Positions 35,025-47,345 of a DNA stretch of 64,000 nt are shown one piece after another. The position numbers were made by a program, and so were the translations under genes. Positions within the stretch are counted from its first letter, which is position 1, and every line of letters starts with the position of its first letter. This DNA comes from Glandiceps talaboti (lineage: Eukaryota > Hemichordata > Enteropneusta > Spengelidae), in the NCBI RefSeq assembly GCF_964340395.1, contig NC_135551.1, positions 14,512,003 through 14,576,002 on the forward strand. The letters run 5' to 3'. The notes under the pieces are model-generated. The model saw only the letters and a list, made by a program, of their open reading frames with translations, made no database searches and was not told the origin of the DNA.

Positions 35025-37560
35025 ACAACTTAAAGTACAAAACCACTGAACCGATTGCCACGATATTTGGTGGGTCCATTACCTTGGGTGTCTAGTTGGG
35101 AAATTGTTCAAATCAAAATGATCGCATCACAGGTGTGTGATTTGGGTCAAAAAATGTGATTTTTGGTCAAAAAACTTAAACTCAGAAACTACTGGGCAGA
35201 TTGGTGCGAAATTTGGTGGGAACATTCTTAAGGGGGTGTAAAGTAAGATTTGTTCATGACGGGATGATTCCATCAGTGATATGCAAATTAGGGCTAAAAA
35301 TGTGTCTTTTTGGTTGAAAATCTATAATTCCAAAACTACAGAGCAGATTGGGCTGAAATTTAATGGGAATGTATCTAGGGATGTATGGACAAAGAAACAT
35401 TAAGCATACCATGATTCCATGAGTGATATGCAAATTAGGTGTAAAAATGTTCATTTTTGGTCAAAAACTTATATCTCAAAAAGTACTTGGTCACCGAGTC
35501 TGAAACTTGGTGAGATGTTTCTGAGTGTTATTCTTCAAAACATTTTGTCAAAATTGGCCCTAGAGACCATGACCACGCCCTTAGCAACAACCAAATGGCA
35601 GTATATTTTGGTCAAATAACAACATCATATGGTAGGCAAGTGAGTATACACATTCAAAAAATGTATGCAAATACCGTAGCAACCATGACCACGCCCATAG
35701 CAACAGCCAAACGGTCGTGTATTTCACAAAGATAACAGGAATAGAAAGACAAATGAATAAACATTCAAAAAATGTATGCAAATGTGCCTAGCAACAAGAC
35801 CATGCTCATAGCAACAGCCAAATGATCACTTATATTGCAAAGATAATAAGGGGATTAATAGACAATTAAATAAACATTTAAAAAATGTATGTAAATATGC
35901 CTAGCAACAAGACCACGCCCATAGCAACAGCCAAATAATCACATATATTGCAAAGATAACAACAGGAATAGAAGACAAATGAATAAACATTCAAAAAATG
36001 TATGCAAGTGTGCCTAGCAACAAGACCACGCCCATAGCAACAGCCAAATGATCACATATATTGCGAAGATAACAATGGGGATTAATAGACAATTGAATAA
36101 ACATTCAAAAAATGTATGTAAATATGTCTAGCAACAAGACCACGTCCATAGCAACAGCCAAATGATAGCATATATTGTAAAGATAGCAACATGGTTGGAT
36201 AGGCAACTGGATAGTCATTCACCAAATGAACACTTATTGTTAGCATGGACTACCATATGGATAAACATTTTGAAAAACTGTACAGTTGTGCTACAACGCC
36301 ATTGGCGGTATTTTTAAAAACTACAGTTGTGCTACAATGCCATTGCCGGTAATTTTATAAAATCTAAACTGGGACGATAACAACATTGTGCCATGCAGGA
36401 TGGCGCTGTTCATTTTATTTGCAAAGAGGATGGTGTGGTACAGTTCAGTCAACATATCCGAGGATGAGAAGTACACACATTTTTAGCACAACTAAACTGA
36501 AGGTTCATGGAAATTGTTCAAATGAAAATGATTGCATCAGAGATGTGGGTTTTGGGTCAAAAAATGTGATTTTTGGTCAAAAAACTTAAACTCCAAAACT
36601 ACAGAGCAAATTGGCATGGAATTTGGTGGGAGCATTCTTAGATATGAGTAAATTAAGATTTGTTCATGACATGGTGATTCCCTTAGTAATATGCAAATTT
36701 GGGCTAAAACTGTGTCTTTTTGGTCAAAAACCTATAATTCCAAAACTACTAATATGCAAATTAGGTGTAAAAATGTGAATTTTGGTCAAAAACATATCTC
36801 AAAAGGTACTTGGTCAATGAGACTGAAACTTTGTGAAATGTTTCTAGAAGTAGAAGTGTTATTCTGCAGATTTTCTTCCAAACATTTTGACACAATTGGC
36901 CCTAGCAACCATGACCATACCCTTAGCAACAACTGAATGGCAGTATATTTTGGTCTAATAACATCATGTGGTAGGCAAGTGAGTAAACATTAAAAAAAAT
37001 GTATGCAAATATTCCTAGCAACCATGACCATGCCCATAGCAACAGCCAAATGATGGTGTATTTCACAAAGATAACAGGGATTAATAGACAATTGAACAAA
37101 TATTCAAAAATGTATGCAAATGTGCCTAGCAACAAGTACATGCCCATAGCAACAGCCAAATGACCACATATATTGCGAAAATAACAACACGGGTTAATGG
37201 ACAATTGAATGAACATGCAAAAAATGGATGTAAATTTGCCTAGCAACAAGGCCACGCCCATAGCAGCAGTCAAATAATCACATATACTGCAAAGATACTA
37301 TCAGGATTTCATACACAAGTGGACAAAAACATTCAAAAATGTATGCAAATATATCTAGCAACATGACCACGCCCATAGCAACAGCCAAATGATCGCATAT
37401 ATCATATAAGATAGCAACATGGTTGGATAGGCAACTGGATAGTCATTCAGCAAATGAATATCTATTGTTAGCATGGACTAGCATATGGATAAACATTTTT
37501 AAAAACTCTACAGTTGTGCTACAACGCCATGGGCAGTATTTTTCTAGAAGAGTGTTTCTA
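35025..37560 (+). repeat. Higher-order tandem repeat region (two large blocks of about 110-140-bp modules)
   Basis: Module type 1 (about 135 bp; AAACTACNGGGCAGATTGG..TGAAATTTGGTGGGA, TGATATGCAAATTAGG, TTTTTGGTCAAAAA) occurs several times in 35025-35550 and again in 36500-36850. Module type 2 (about 115 bp; CTAGCAAC..GACCACGCCCATAGC, AACAGCCAAATGATC, AAAGATAACA, AATAAACATTCAAAAAATG) occurs at about 35560, 35688, 35800, 35910, 36022 and 36135, and again at about 36902, 37017, 37130, 37242 and 37360. Each block ends with the same tail (ATAGCAACATGGTTGGATAG, then GTTGTGCTACAACGCCAT). So a unit of more than 1 kb is itself duplicated. Non-coding. Confidence 0.88.
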
Positions 37561-37786
37561 TGCTTACTGAAAATTTACGTCTTTACTAACATCTAAATAT
37601 GCTTAAATAAGTGTGCACTATTTTTCCTTTACAAATTGCCTGTTTGATAATAGCAAATCTGGTGAAATAGGAATCTAAGGGAGTGTACACTTTAAAATCC
37701 CAGAGGGACCTGGTGAATTTCCACAAGGGCTGGAAATTGGAGGCGGTAAAATTTTCCCAAGGAAATAAATAATATACATTTTTCAT

Positions 37787-37811
37787 GGGGGGGGGGGGGG
37801 GGGGGGGGGGG
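37787..37811. repeat. Poly-G run (25 G)
   Basis: Uninterrupted G tract. Assembly length is unreliable for such runs. Shorter G runs lie at about 41453-41467 and 45674-45685. Confidence 0.9.
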
Positions 37812-37988
37812 AGGACATTGAAAATAGCTTTTTATGGCAAGGCATTTTTTTAAAAATGAAACTAGTCTTAACGTTGTCGCTCTTTAAAAAAACCTGCCCT
37901 TTAGTATATACACCTAAAGATTCATCGTCTTTGTGATCATGTGATTAACTTTCATTAGTTTAACTGTCATGTATTGCAATGAAATTAC

Positions 37989-40900
37989 TGTCTGTAATTA
38001 CACTGAGTTTGTGCCTTATCAGTCTGTGATTACACTGAGTTTGTGCCATATCAGTCTGTGATCACACTGAGTTTGTGCCATATCAGTCTGTGATTACAAT
38101 AAGTTTGTGCCATACCAGTCTGTGATCACACTGAGTTTGTGCCAATTATCAGTCTGTGATTACAATAAGTTTGTGCCATACCAGTCTGTGATTACAATAA
38201 GTTTGTGCCATATCAGTCTGTGATCACACTGAGTTTGTGCCATATCAGTCTGTGATTACAATAAGTTTGTGCCATACCAGTCTGTGATCACACTGAGTTT
38301 GTGCCATACCAGTCTGTGATCACACTGAGTTTGTGCCAATTATCAGTCTGTGATTACACTGAGTTTGTGCCAATTATCAGTCTGTGATTACAATAAGTTT
38401 GTGCCATATCAGTCTGTGATTACATTGAGTTTGTGCCATACCAGTCTGTGATTACACTGAGTTTGTACCATATCAGTCTGTGATCACACTGAGTTTGTGC
38501 CATATCAGTCTGTGATTACATTGAGTTTGTGCCATATCAGTCTGTGATCACACTGAGTTTGTGCCATATCAGTCTGTGATTACATTGAGTTTGTGCCATA
38601 TCAGTCTGTGATTACATTGAGTTTGTGCCATATCAGTCTGTGATCACACTGAGTTTGTGCCATATCAGTCTGTGATTACATTGAGTTTGTGCCATATCAG
38701 TCTGTGATCACACTGAGTTTGTGCCATATCAGTCTGTGATTACAATAAGTTTGTGCCATACCAGTCTGTGATTACAATAAGTTTGTGCCAATTATCAGTC
38801 TGTGATCACACTGAGTTTGTGCCAATTATCAGTCTGTGATTACAATAAGTTTGTGCCATACCAGTCTGTGATTACAATAAGTTTGTGCCAATTATCAGTC
38901 TGTGATCACACTGAGTTTGTGCCAATTATCAGTCTGTGATTACAATAAGTTTGTGCCATACCAGTCTGTGATTACAATAAGTTTGTGCCAATTATCAGTC
39001 TGTGATCACACTGAGTTTGTGCCAATTATCAGTCTGTGATTACAATAAGTTTGTGCCATATCAGTCTGTGATTACATTGAGTTTGTGCCATATCAGTCTA
39101 TGATCACACTGAGTTTGTGCCAATTATCAGTCTGTGATTACAATAAGTTTGTACCATATCAGTCTGTGATTACACTGAGTTTGTACCATATCAGTCTGTG
39201 ATTACAATAAGTTTGTGCCAATTATCAGTCTGTGATTACAATAAGTTTGTGCCAATTATCAGTCTGTGATCACACTGAGTTTGTACCATATCAGTCTGTG
39301 ATTACATTGAGTTTGTGCCATATCAGTCTGTGATTACATTGAGTTTGTGCCATACCAGTCTGTGCATGATTACACTGAGTTTGTGCCATATCAGTCTGTG
39401 ATTACACTGAGTTTGTACCATATCAGTCTGTGATTACACTGAGTTTGCGCCTTATCAGTCTGTGATCACACTGAGTTTGTGCCATATCAGTCTGTGATTA
39501 CAATGAGTTTGTACCATATCAGTCTGTAATTACACTGAGTTTGTGCCAATTATCAGTCTGTGATTACAATAAGTTTGTGCCATATCAGTCTGTGATTACA
39601 CTGAGTTTGTACCATATCAGTCTGTGATTACATTGAGTTTGTACCATATCAGTCTGTGATTACACTGAGTTTGTACCATATCAGTCTGTGATTACATTGA
39701 GTTTGTGCCATATCAGTCTGTAATCACACTGAGTTTGTACCATATCAGTCTGTGATTACAATAAGTTTGTACCATATCAGTCTGTGATTACAATGAGTTT
39801 GTACCATATCAGTCTGTGATTACAATGAGTTTGTACCATATCAGTCTGTGATTACAATAAGTTTGTACCATATCAGTCTGTGATTACAATGAGTTTGTAC
39901 CATATCAGTCTGTGATTACAATGAGTTTGTACCATATCAGTCTGTGATCACATTGAGTTTGTACCATATCAGTCTGTGATCACATTGAGTTTGTGCCATA
40001 TCAGTCTGTGATTACATTGAGTTTGTGCCATACCAGTCTGTGATTACACTGAGTTTGTGCCATATCAGTCTGTGATTACACTGAGTTTGTGCCATATCAG
40101 TCTGTGATTACATTGAGTTTGTGCCATACCAGTCTGTGATTACACTGAGTTTGTGCCATATCAGTCTGTGATTACACTGAGTTTGTACCATATCAGTCTG
40201 TGATTACACTGAGTTTGTGCCATATCAGTCTGTGATTACAATAAGTTTGTGCCATATCAGTCTGTGATTACACTGAGTTTGTACCATATCAGTCTGTGAT
40301 CACACTGAGTTTGTGCCATATCAGTCTGTGATTACAATAAGTTTGTTCCATATCAGTCTGTGATCACACTGAGTTTGTACCATATCAGTCTGTGATTACA
40401 CCGAGTTTGTGCCATACCAGTCTGTGATTACACTGAGTTTGTGCCATATCAGTCTGTGATCACACTGAGTTTGTGCCATATCAGTCTGTGATTACATTGA
40501 GTTTGTGCCATATCAGTCTGTGATTACAATAAGTTTGTACCATATCAGTCTGTGATTACATTGAGTTTGTGCCATACCAGTCTGTGATCACACTGAGTTT
40601 GTGCCATATCAGTCTGTGATTACATTGAGTTTGTGCCATATCAGTCTGTGATTACACTGAGTTTGTGCCATATCAGTCTGTGATTACATTGAGTTTGTGC
40701 CATATCAGTCTGTGATTACATTGAGTTTGTGCCATATCAGTCTGTGATTACATTGAGTTTGTGCCATATCAGTCTGTGATTACATTGAGTTTGTGCCATA
40801 TCAGTCTGTGATTACATTGAGTTTGTGCCATATCAGTCTGTGATTACATTGAGTTTGTGCCATATCAGTCTGTGATTACACTGAGTTTGTGCCATACCAG

Positions 40901-41263
40901 TCTGTGATTACACTGAGTTTGTGCCATATCAGTCTGTGATTACACTGAGTTTGTGCCATATCAGTCTGTGATTACATTGAGTTTGTTCCATATCAGTCTG
41001 TGATTACATTGAGTTTGTTCCATATCAGTCTGTGATTACATTGAGTTTGTGCCATATCAGTCTGTGATTACATTGAGTTTGTGCCATATCAGTCTGTGAT
41101 TACATTGAGTTTGTGCCATATCAGTCTGTGATTACATTGAGTTTGTGCCATATCAGTCTGTGATTACACTGAGTTTGTACCATATCAGTCTGTGATTACA
41201 ATTAAGTTTGTGCCATATCAGTCTGTGATCACACTGAGTTTGTGCCATATCAGTCTGTGATTA
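37989..41263. repeat. Satellite array, 32-34-bp monomer, about 100 copies
   Basis: The monomer CAGTCTGTGATTACACTGAG + TTTGTGCCATAT repeats head to tail for about 3.3 kb. Variable sites are GATTACA/GATCACA, ACTGAG/ATTGAG/AATAAG, GTGCC/GTACC and CATAT/CATAC/CAATTAT (the last adds 2 bp). A three-monomer higher-order unit of about 100 bp is repeated three times at 38738-39037. Runs of one monomer type occur elsewhere, for example ATTGAG/GTGCC/CATAT at about 40680-40870. Monomer length is not a multiple of 3, so it is not coding. The array ends about 530 bp before the SLC22 start codon. Confidence 0.97.
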
Positions 41264-41590
41264 GTCTGAGATGACAAATTTGGGCACAGAGAAGTTACTT
41301 GTCTGTGATTTGAGTAAAAAAATATACCCCTATTTTATACCAAGTAATAATTCTGTAATGGAAGGATGTATATACAATGATCCCTTTGGACCAACCTCCC
41401 CAAATCTACTCATCCCCCACTGATTTTAAAGCCAAAAACTCGATTTTCATAGGGGGGGGGGGGGGGTGCTCAAAGCAACGAGGGCCTGGTTCACATTTTT
41501 CAAGTTTGTCCGAAGAATGTGATTTTTATTTTAGCTAAACCTCAGAAATGTTACACTTACAGTTGGAAGGAAAGAAATGTTACATTATAA

Positions 41591-41679
41591 TAGCCCTATC
41601 TAGATGTAGGTCGTCCTAACTGAGGCAGTCCCGAGTCTATACCTGAAGTAGGATATTCAGTGCCGTGTAGATGGGGCTA
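41591..41679. mobile_element. MITE family B, copy 2 (89 bp)
   Basis: TAGCCCTATCTAGATGTAGGTCG at the left and CGTGTAGATGGGGCTA at the right, with the same CCTAACTGAGGCAGTCC/CCTGAAGTAGGAT interior as 10012-10252. It lies about 110 bp upstream of the SLC22 start codon, inside the probable promoter, 5' UTR or intron. Confidence 0.8.
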
Positions 41680-41792
41680 GTGTGAGAATATATAATATAG
41701 TGCTATATTTAGTCTAGATCCTATACAGTATCTTTACTGTTTTTACCTTCACTTCACTCACTGACTTTGTGTTATTTTCTTTGTTGTCTAGA

Positions 41793-44700
41793 ATGTTGCA
41801 GTTTGACGATGTCTTGAAGTATCTGGTTGGGGAGTTCGGTCCCTACCAGAAGTTCCTACTAGTCTTAGGTACACTGATGGCGGTTCCATCAGCGATGGAG
41901 GCGATTTCACCCGTGTTCATCATCGCACAGACTGATTACTGGTGTAAGGTGCCAGATCTTGACAAAATAAGTCTACAGGTCTGTGTGACGAACTTCACTA
42001 GTAACTGTTTTGAGGCAGTAAAAAACCTAACCATACCTAGGGAAGTAACAGATATAGGATGTGGCGCGGTTCCAACGTATAGTCAGTGTCGTCGTTACAA
42101 TCTATCACAGGATGTCATATCGTACTACGTTGGTGGAAGCATGGATGCATACACAAACAGTTCCACCATGGCGTGTGATCATGGATGGGAGTACGATCGA
42201 TCACAGTATAAATCTACTGTTATGCAGGAGGTAAGCATAAAATTGACAGCTTTTGAAAAGAAATTGTTGTGATCGGAACGTCGTGTTGTGTTGTGTTGTA
42301 TTGTGTTGTGTTGTGTGGTGTGGTGTTGTGTGGTGTGGTGTTCTGAACCTTGTGTTGTGTTGTGTGTTGTGTGGTGTGTGGTGTGGTGTGGTGTGGTGTT
42401 GTTTGCTGTGGCGAGCCAGATAACGTCTTGCAAGCTTTAATCACATAATTTGCATACACGGTATTCCAGTAGTCTCTAGAAAAGACAGGAAACATCCTCG
42501 TGAAATCCAGGCACCATCTACTGACACAGCAACATTTGCAGTGTCGTCCTCCCGTGGTATTTCACCACTCGCTATTTCCAGCTGTCGAACTTCCTTTGCA
42601 GCCTCATCAAACTCTCTCACTGTAACCTCTTCACTTTTGGATGCTATAGTCGTCACATGTTCTTTGTATGGGACCATGCAGGGTGATCAGAATAGAAAGA
42701 GGAGCTGGGACACCCCAAAAGAAACTTGATTTAACTGCAGCATGTCTTCCTTTACCAATGGATCTTAGGCCAAGAACCAGCTTTCTGTTTAAATCGAAAT
42801 GCCTTCCAGTTTTCTTGCTGGTTTGGAACGTACAGCTGGACGCACTTCTGGACATTCGACATTGAAGCACTGCAGTAGTTCAAAATGACTACCCCAGCCT
42901 TGAAAGTGTACCTCTCTTACAAATAACACGGCCATATTCACACACATGCTACAACAAGATGCCACAGCAAATATTGAATCGATGATATTTACATCAACCA
43001 CTCTCAGCATCTCCTTGTCAGTCTCTTCCTCAACATCCTTCTAGTTTAGTTCGATCTTCTTGGCGGCGTCACTCCCGACTTGGCGTCCTTATTATTCATC
43101 TCCTACACAGTCTTCTCTTTTTCATCACTGTTATCGTCGTTGGTTCTTCAATGCCACAATAACATGACACGCTACTACTTGTAGCTTTTAATACAAGCCA
43201 TTGCTTCAACTGACATCTTGCTTTTTACGCTCATTTTCTTCGTCCACGTTTTCTTCCTCGGTACTTGTGTTCAGACATGATTTCACAGTTGTGTTTCACG
43301 ACCGTTTTTGTACTAAGTATTGGGTGGCCGAGCTGGATAGCCGCGTATTCAAGCGCATGTGTATTTAACCTGTCAACGGGAAGAAGATATTCAGCTGTAA
43401 TCAACCGTCAATCTTCATTACGTATGTAGATACTTGGTAACTTGCATATTTACATTCGGGAGTGAAACCATATACTATTACTAGTAAAACACACATCGTG
43501 TTAGAGTATATTTTTTTCCTTTCAAATTTTTTGGTTAAAATATAGACTATTTTCAAAAAACATTTTAACCAAATATTAATTATGGAAGATACCATGAAGG
43601 TTCTAATAATGAGTAACCCCCCACCCCCCACCCCTCCAAATTCTCAAACGAACATGCACCCAATCCATAATATATATGGAAGATAATTGATGACTTCCCT
43701 TAATTTTCAGTTCCGACATCACTATAAAAATATTTGTATTTTCGCCCGCCCTTAGTATTTTGCGGAATGGAGCTCACTCTGGCAAGAATAAGCACGTGTC
43801 TGGACTGTCAATGTCATCTGCAGTCATGGCGGTGATGACGACGACGCTTGTCATTTTATAGGTACTTGCTGAACTTGCAGCAGCCCGGATCTGTTTTAAT
43901 TTATTTCAAATAGCAATGGTCATCATTTATCGCGTAAGGCGACCCCCTCCTCTCACCTGAAAATCTAACTACTACCTGTCTGTATGTAATTTTATCTGCA
44001 GTATGATTTGGTATGTGATGAACGCAACTATCTGAACGCATTGGCCACAACAATTTTCATGGGAGGTTACTTCACCGGATCTATTGTGTTTGGACTACTT
44101 ATGGATAGGTGAGAAGTCAGATGAAAACTAACACATTATGCAGAATACAACATCCGTATTGATGTAGAAATATATATTTGCAATGATGTCACTAAAGGAA
44201 AGTGTTGTGAGACTTCCCTTTCATTTCAAGGACACACTTTTTATATGGTGCCAAATGCTTTGTACACATTGTCTCTAATACCAGGAAAGTTTGATGAAAG
44301 CTCATCTGTGCAAAAGTTCAGTCTAAGTTAATAGGTTTAACTTCGTATTGCACCAAAATTTAATTAGCTTACTAAAGCTTTCGCCAGGTATCCACCATGG
44401 CTTCGTCAGTGTTTTTCTGAAGTCACGACGCATCTTGACTTCAGACAGTTGTCCCAAATTCTTGGAAGTTGGTAACGTTCCCCCATCACGGTTCATGTGA
44501 TGAAGCCATGGTGGATACCTAGCGAAAGCTTTGGTAAGCCAATTAAATTTTGGTGCAGTAAGTACGAGGAAAGTTATCTAATGTTAACTTCAAGTTGGAA
44601 TAATTTAATTAAAGTGGGCCATATGGATGAGGATCGGGTATGTATTTTTAATTTTTAATTTATAAAATAATTTGATCATGGCTTACTACTTGAATAATCA

Positions 44701-47300
44701 ATGTGAAAGAACATTGACGAAGTCTGTGTTTGTAACTCAATACATTGCAAAATGATAACATATGTAAAATAGTTTGTTATTGTAGGTACACTTACAGACA
44801 TTGTACATATTTATCAGTCTAGCTAATGCTATTGTTGTCGTTACAAACAAGGACTTGGCATATGTTGTTACACATTGATTTTTTAAGGAGGAAGCCATGA
44901 TCAAATTGTTTTATGAATTAAAAATCCAAAATAAATACCCAATCCTCATCCATATGGTCACTTTATGAAAATTAATGTGGAGATATGGAGATTTACAAAA
45001 GCAGATAATTTGGTAAAATTGGAAGGTGGTTGCCATAGTAGCCGTACTAAAATCTTGAATATGTGTTCTGAACAGTCTGGTAATAAAAGTCACAGTTGAA
45101 TGCCCTCAGAAAAAAAGGTATGGCCCCCCATAAGTGGTACCGATGTATATTTATATATTACTTATAACACTATAAATCAATAAATACATAAACGTTAATT
45201 AAATTAATAAATGATAAATGTATTAACTTGCTACATTTACTTCCTGCATTTCTATTCTGTATAGTGTTTGTTTTCATGGTTTTTTGGTTTGTTTATGTAA
45301 TTCAAGGTGTGGTCGCGTATTTGGATTCATGGTGGCACTTACCGGACTCATCGTTTTCGGCACAATAGAGGCATTTGCACCCAACTACATCGTATTTGCA
45401 GTGGTTCGTTTTTTCGTTGGCACAACTGCATATGGCACTTATTTGAGTGGCTTTGTTTTATGTAAGTAAAGCTTAGAGGGACCCTATATTTTTCTCCGTT
45501 TCTCATTACCCAACCAACCCAAATATTCAGCTCCGACATCAAATTTTTTTTTTAAACAGCGCCCTCTTTGGCAAAGAATAAGCAAGTGTCTGGACTGTCG
45601 ACATCATCTACAGTCATGTTGGTGGCGATGACACTTATGAACAGCACATTTCATCAAAATAGAAGTTATTCAGGGGGGGGGGGGCTGAGAACATACCAAT
45701 TGCGTAGAGAATCTGGTAAAGGGCTTGTTAGCAGGAATCCAATAAAAAGAAGATAGAGAGGAGGAAAAGGAGAGGCAGAGAAACATGAAGATGATTTTTT
45801 ACTTTTTTTAGTAGCTATGAAAAAGTAATGAGAAACATTAAAATATAGGGTCACCCATACTACTAGAATAAGTTTATACATACCATAGGATAGGGAGCTC
45901 AGGCTTAGTTATATTGCTATATGCTATTATAAAAACAAACAAACAACAATGAAAACATATAAAAACTTACAAACATGAATGGCAAGGTAAGTACAACTCA
46001 ATATTAACACGTTTTCCGTTAAATGGTCACTATTGCGAAAACCCTATTGGGATAATTACCATGTCGTTCATGGTTGTCAGTGTTTACATGGTGTTGTTTT
46101 GTTTTTGTTTTTATTTATTTATTTATTTATTTTGTTGTTTATTTGTGTCATTTGTTTGTTTTTGTAAATCTAGCCAAACCTGGGCCTTCCTGTGATTTAA
46201 ATACTCCGAAATGCAAAGAAGTTGACATTTATCAGTTCGTTTTTATCATCGCATGATGTATTTCACTGTAAAAAACATTTATAAAACTTGTGACGCTGTA
46301 CCTTACCTAATCACACCACACCACACCACACGTTACTTACAAATGTACCCATAGCACATAATATAGTATTACATAACATTTCACTGCAACAGCACACATG
46401 CACTTTACTTATCATCTCTGGCACTGAATATAGAACAAAGTCTAGCATCACACAACATGACATGACGTGACACCACAACCACACACATACACATTACAAT
46501 ATACACAACACAACACAGCACACTATCCTCATCGACATCGACACAACATGCAACTTACTTTATTCGGTTAGAAAACAAATGCCATTACACATCATAACAC
46601 TGCACAACAATCAGCTGTGAACACTACATAACACGACCTTTATCACAGAGCACTTACCACTACCAGAGGTTCCAATACTCACAGAAAGTACATGTAGAAT
46701 ACAAAATAAACGACTCGGCTAAAACTTCTTTGAAAAGCCCGCTGAGATGTGGAACATGTTGGGCATTCAAGTAATTTTGTTTTCTTCTGTAAGCATACTA
46801 TTCTGTGACTGTATAAATTCATGCAGATGTATAGCTCAATTTAGCGATCATTTGGGGGAAAGTGTGAACAAATTGAAATTGTTAGTCGGTTTTGTTATTA
46901 CACGATCTTTATCATATAACTTTATATACTGAGATGAAGTGATGAAATCTTATGTCTTGTTATGGTTTTCACTAGGTACTGAGATAGTAGGCCCATCAAA
47001 ACGCAAATTTGCTGGATTGATATACGCTATGGGGTTTGCACTCGGCTACATGTTACTAGCATTATATGCGTATTTCGCTCGTTACTGGTGGATACTTCAA
47101 CTCGTTATGACTGTACCGTGTATTGGATTTTATTCATACTTTTGGTAAGTAGAACTACAGCGCATTGCAAGGTACTGTTCTTTCCCTCTGTTTGACAGAA
47201 ACTGCACATCCTACACTTTAAGATAGCATGATTGAATGAATAAAGTATCTTGCTCCATTTTCGGAAATGAATTAACTTTCTTTATTCAATGATAATGATG

Positions 47301-47345
<45 letters not shown>

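Larger units (their letters stand above)
43700..45650 (+). repeat. Dispersed repeat family E: copies at about 43700-43865 and 45520-45650
   Basis: Both copies share CAGTTCCGACATCA or CAGCTCCGACATCA, TGGCAA.GAATAAGCA.GTG, TCTGGACTGTC, ATCATCTACAGTCATG or GTCATCTGCAGTCATG, and a GGTG.TGACG tail. They sit in introns 1 and 3 of the SLC22 gene in the same orientation. No inverted repeats were seen. Confidence 0.7.

Noticed and set aside
37989-41263. CRISPR-like appearance of regular short repeats
   Set aside because: Monomers are head to tail with no unique spacers, and the locus is in an intron-bearing animal genome. It is a satellite.
42179-42495. Minus-strand His/Thr/Gln-rich frames in SLC22 intron 1
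   Set aside because: They translate the TGTTG pentanucleotide repeat.
43320-43362. tRNA- or SINE-like stretch GGTGGCCGAGCTGGATAGCC
   Set aside because: It resembles an A-box region but no B box follows and no SINE body is recognisable. Too short to support.
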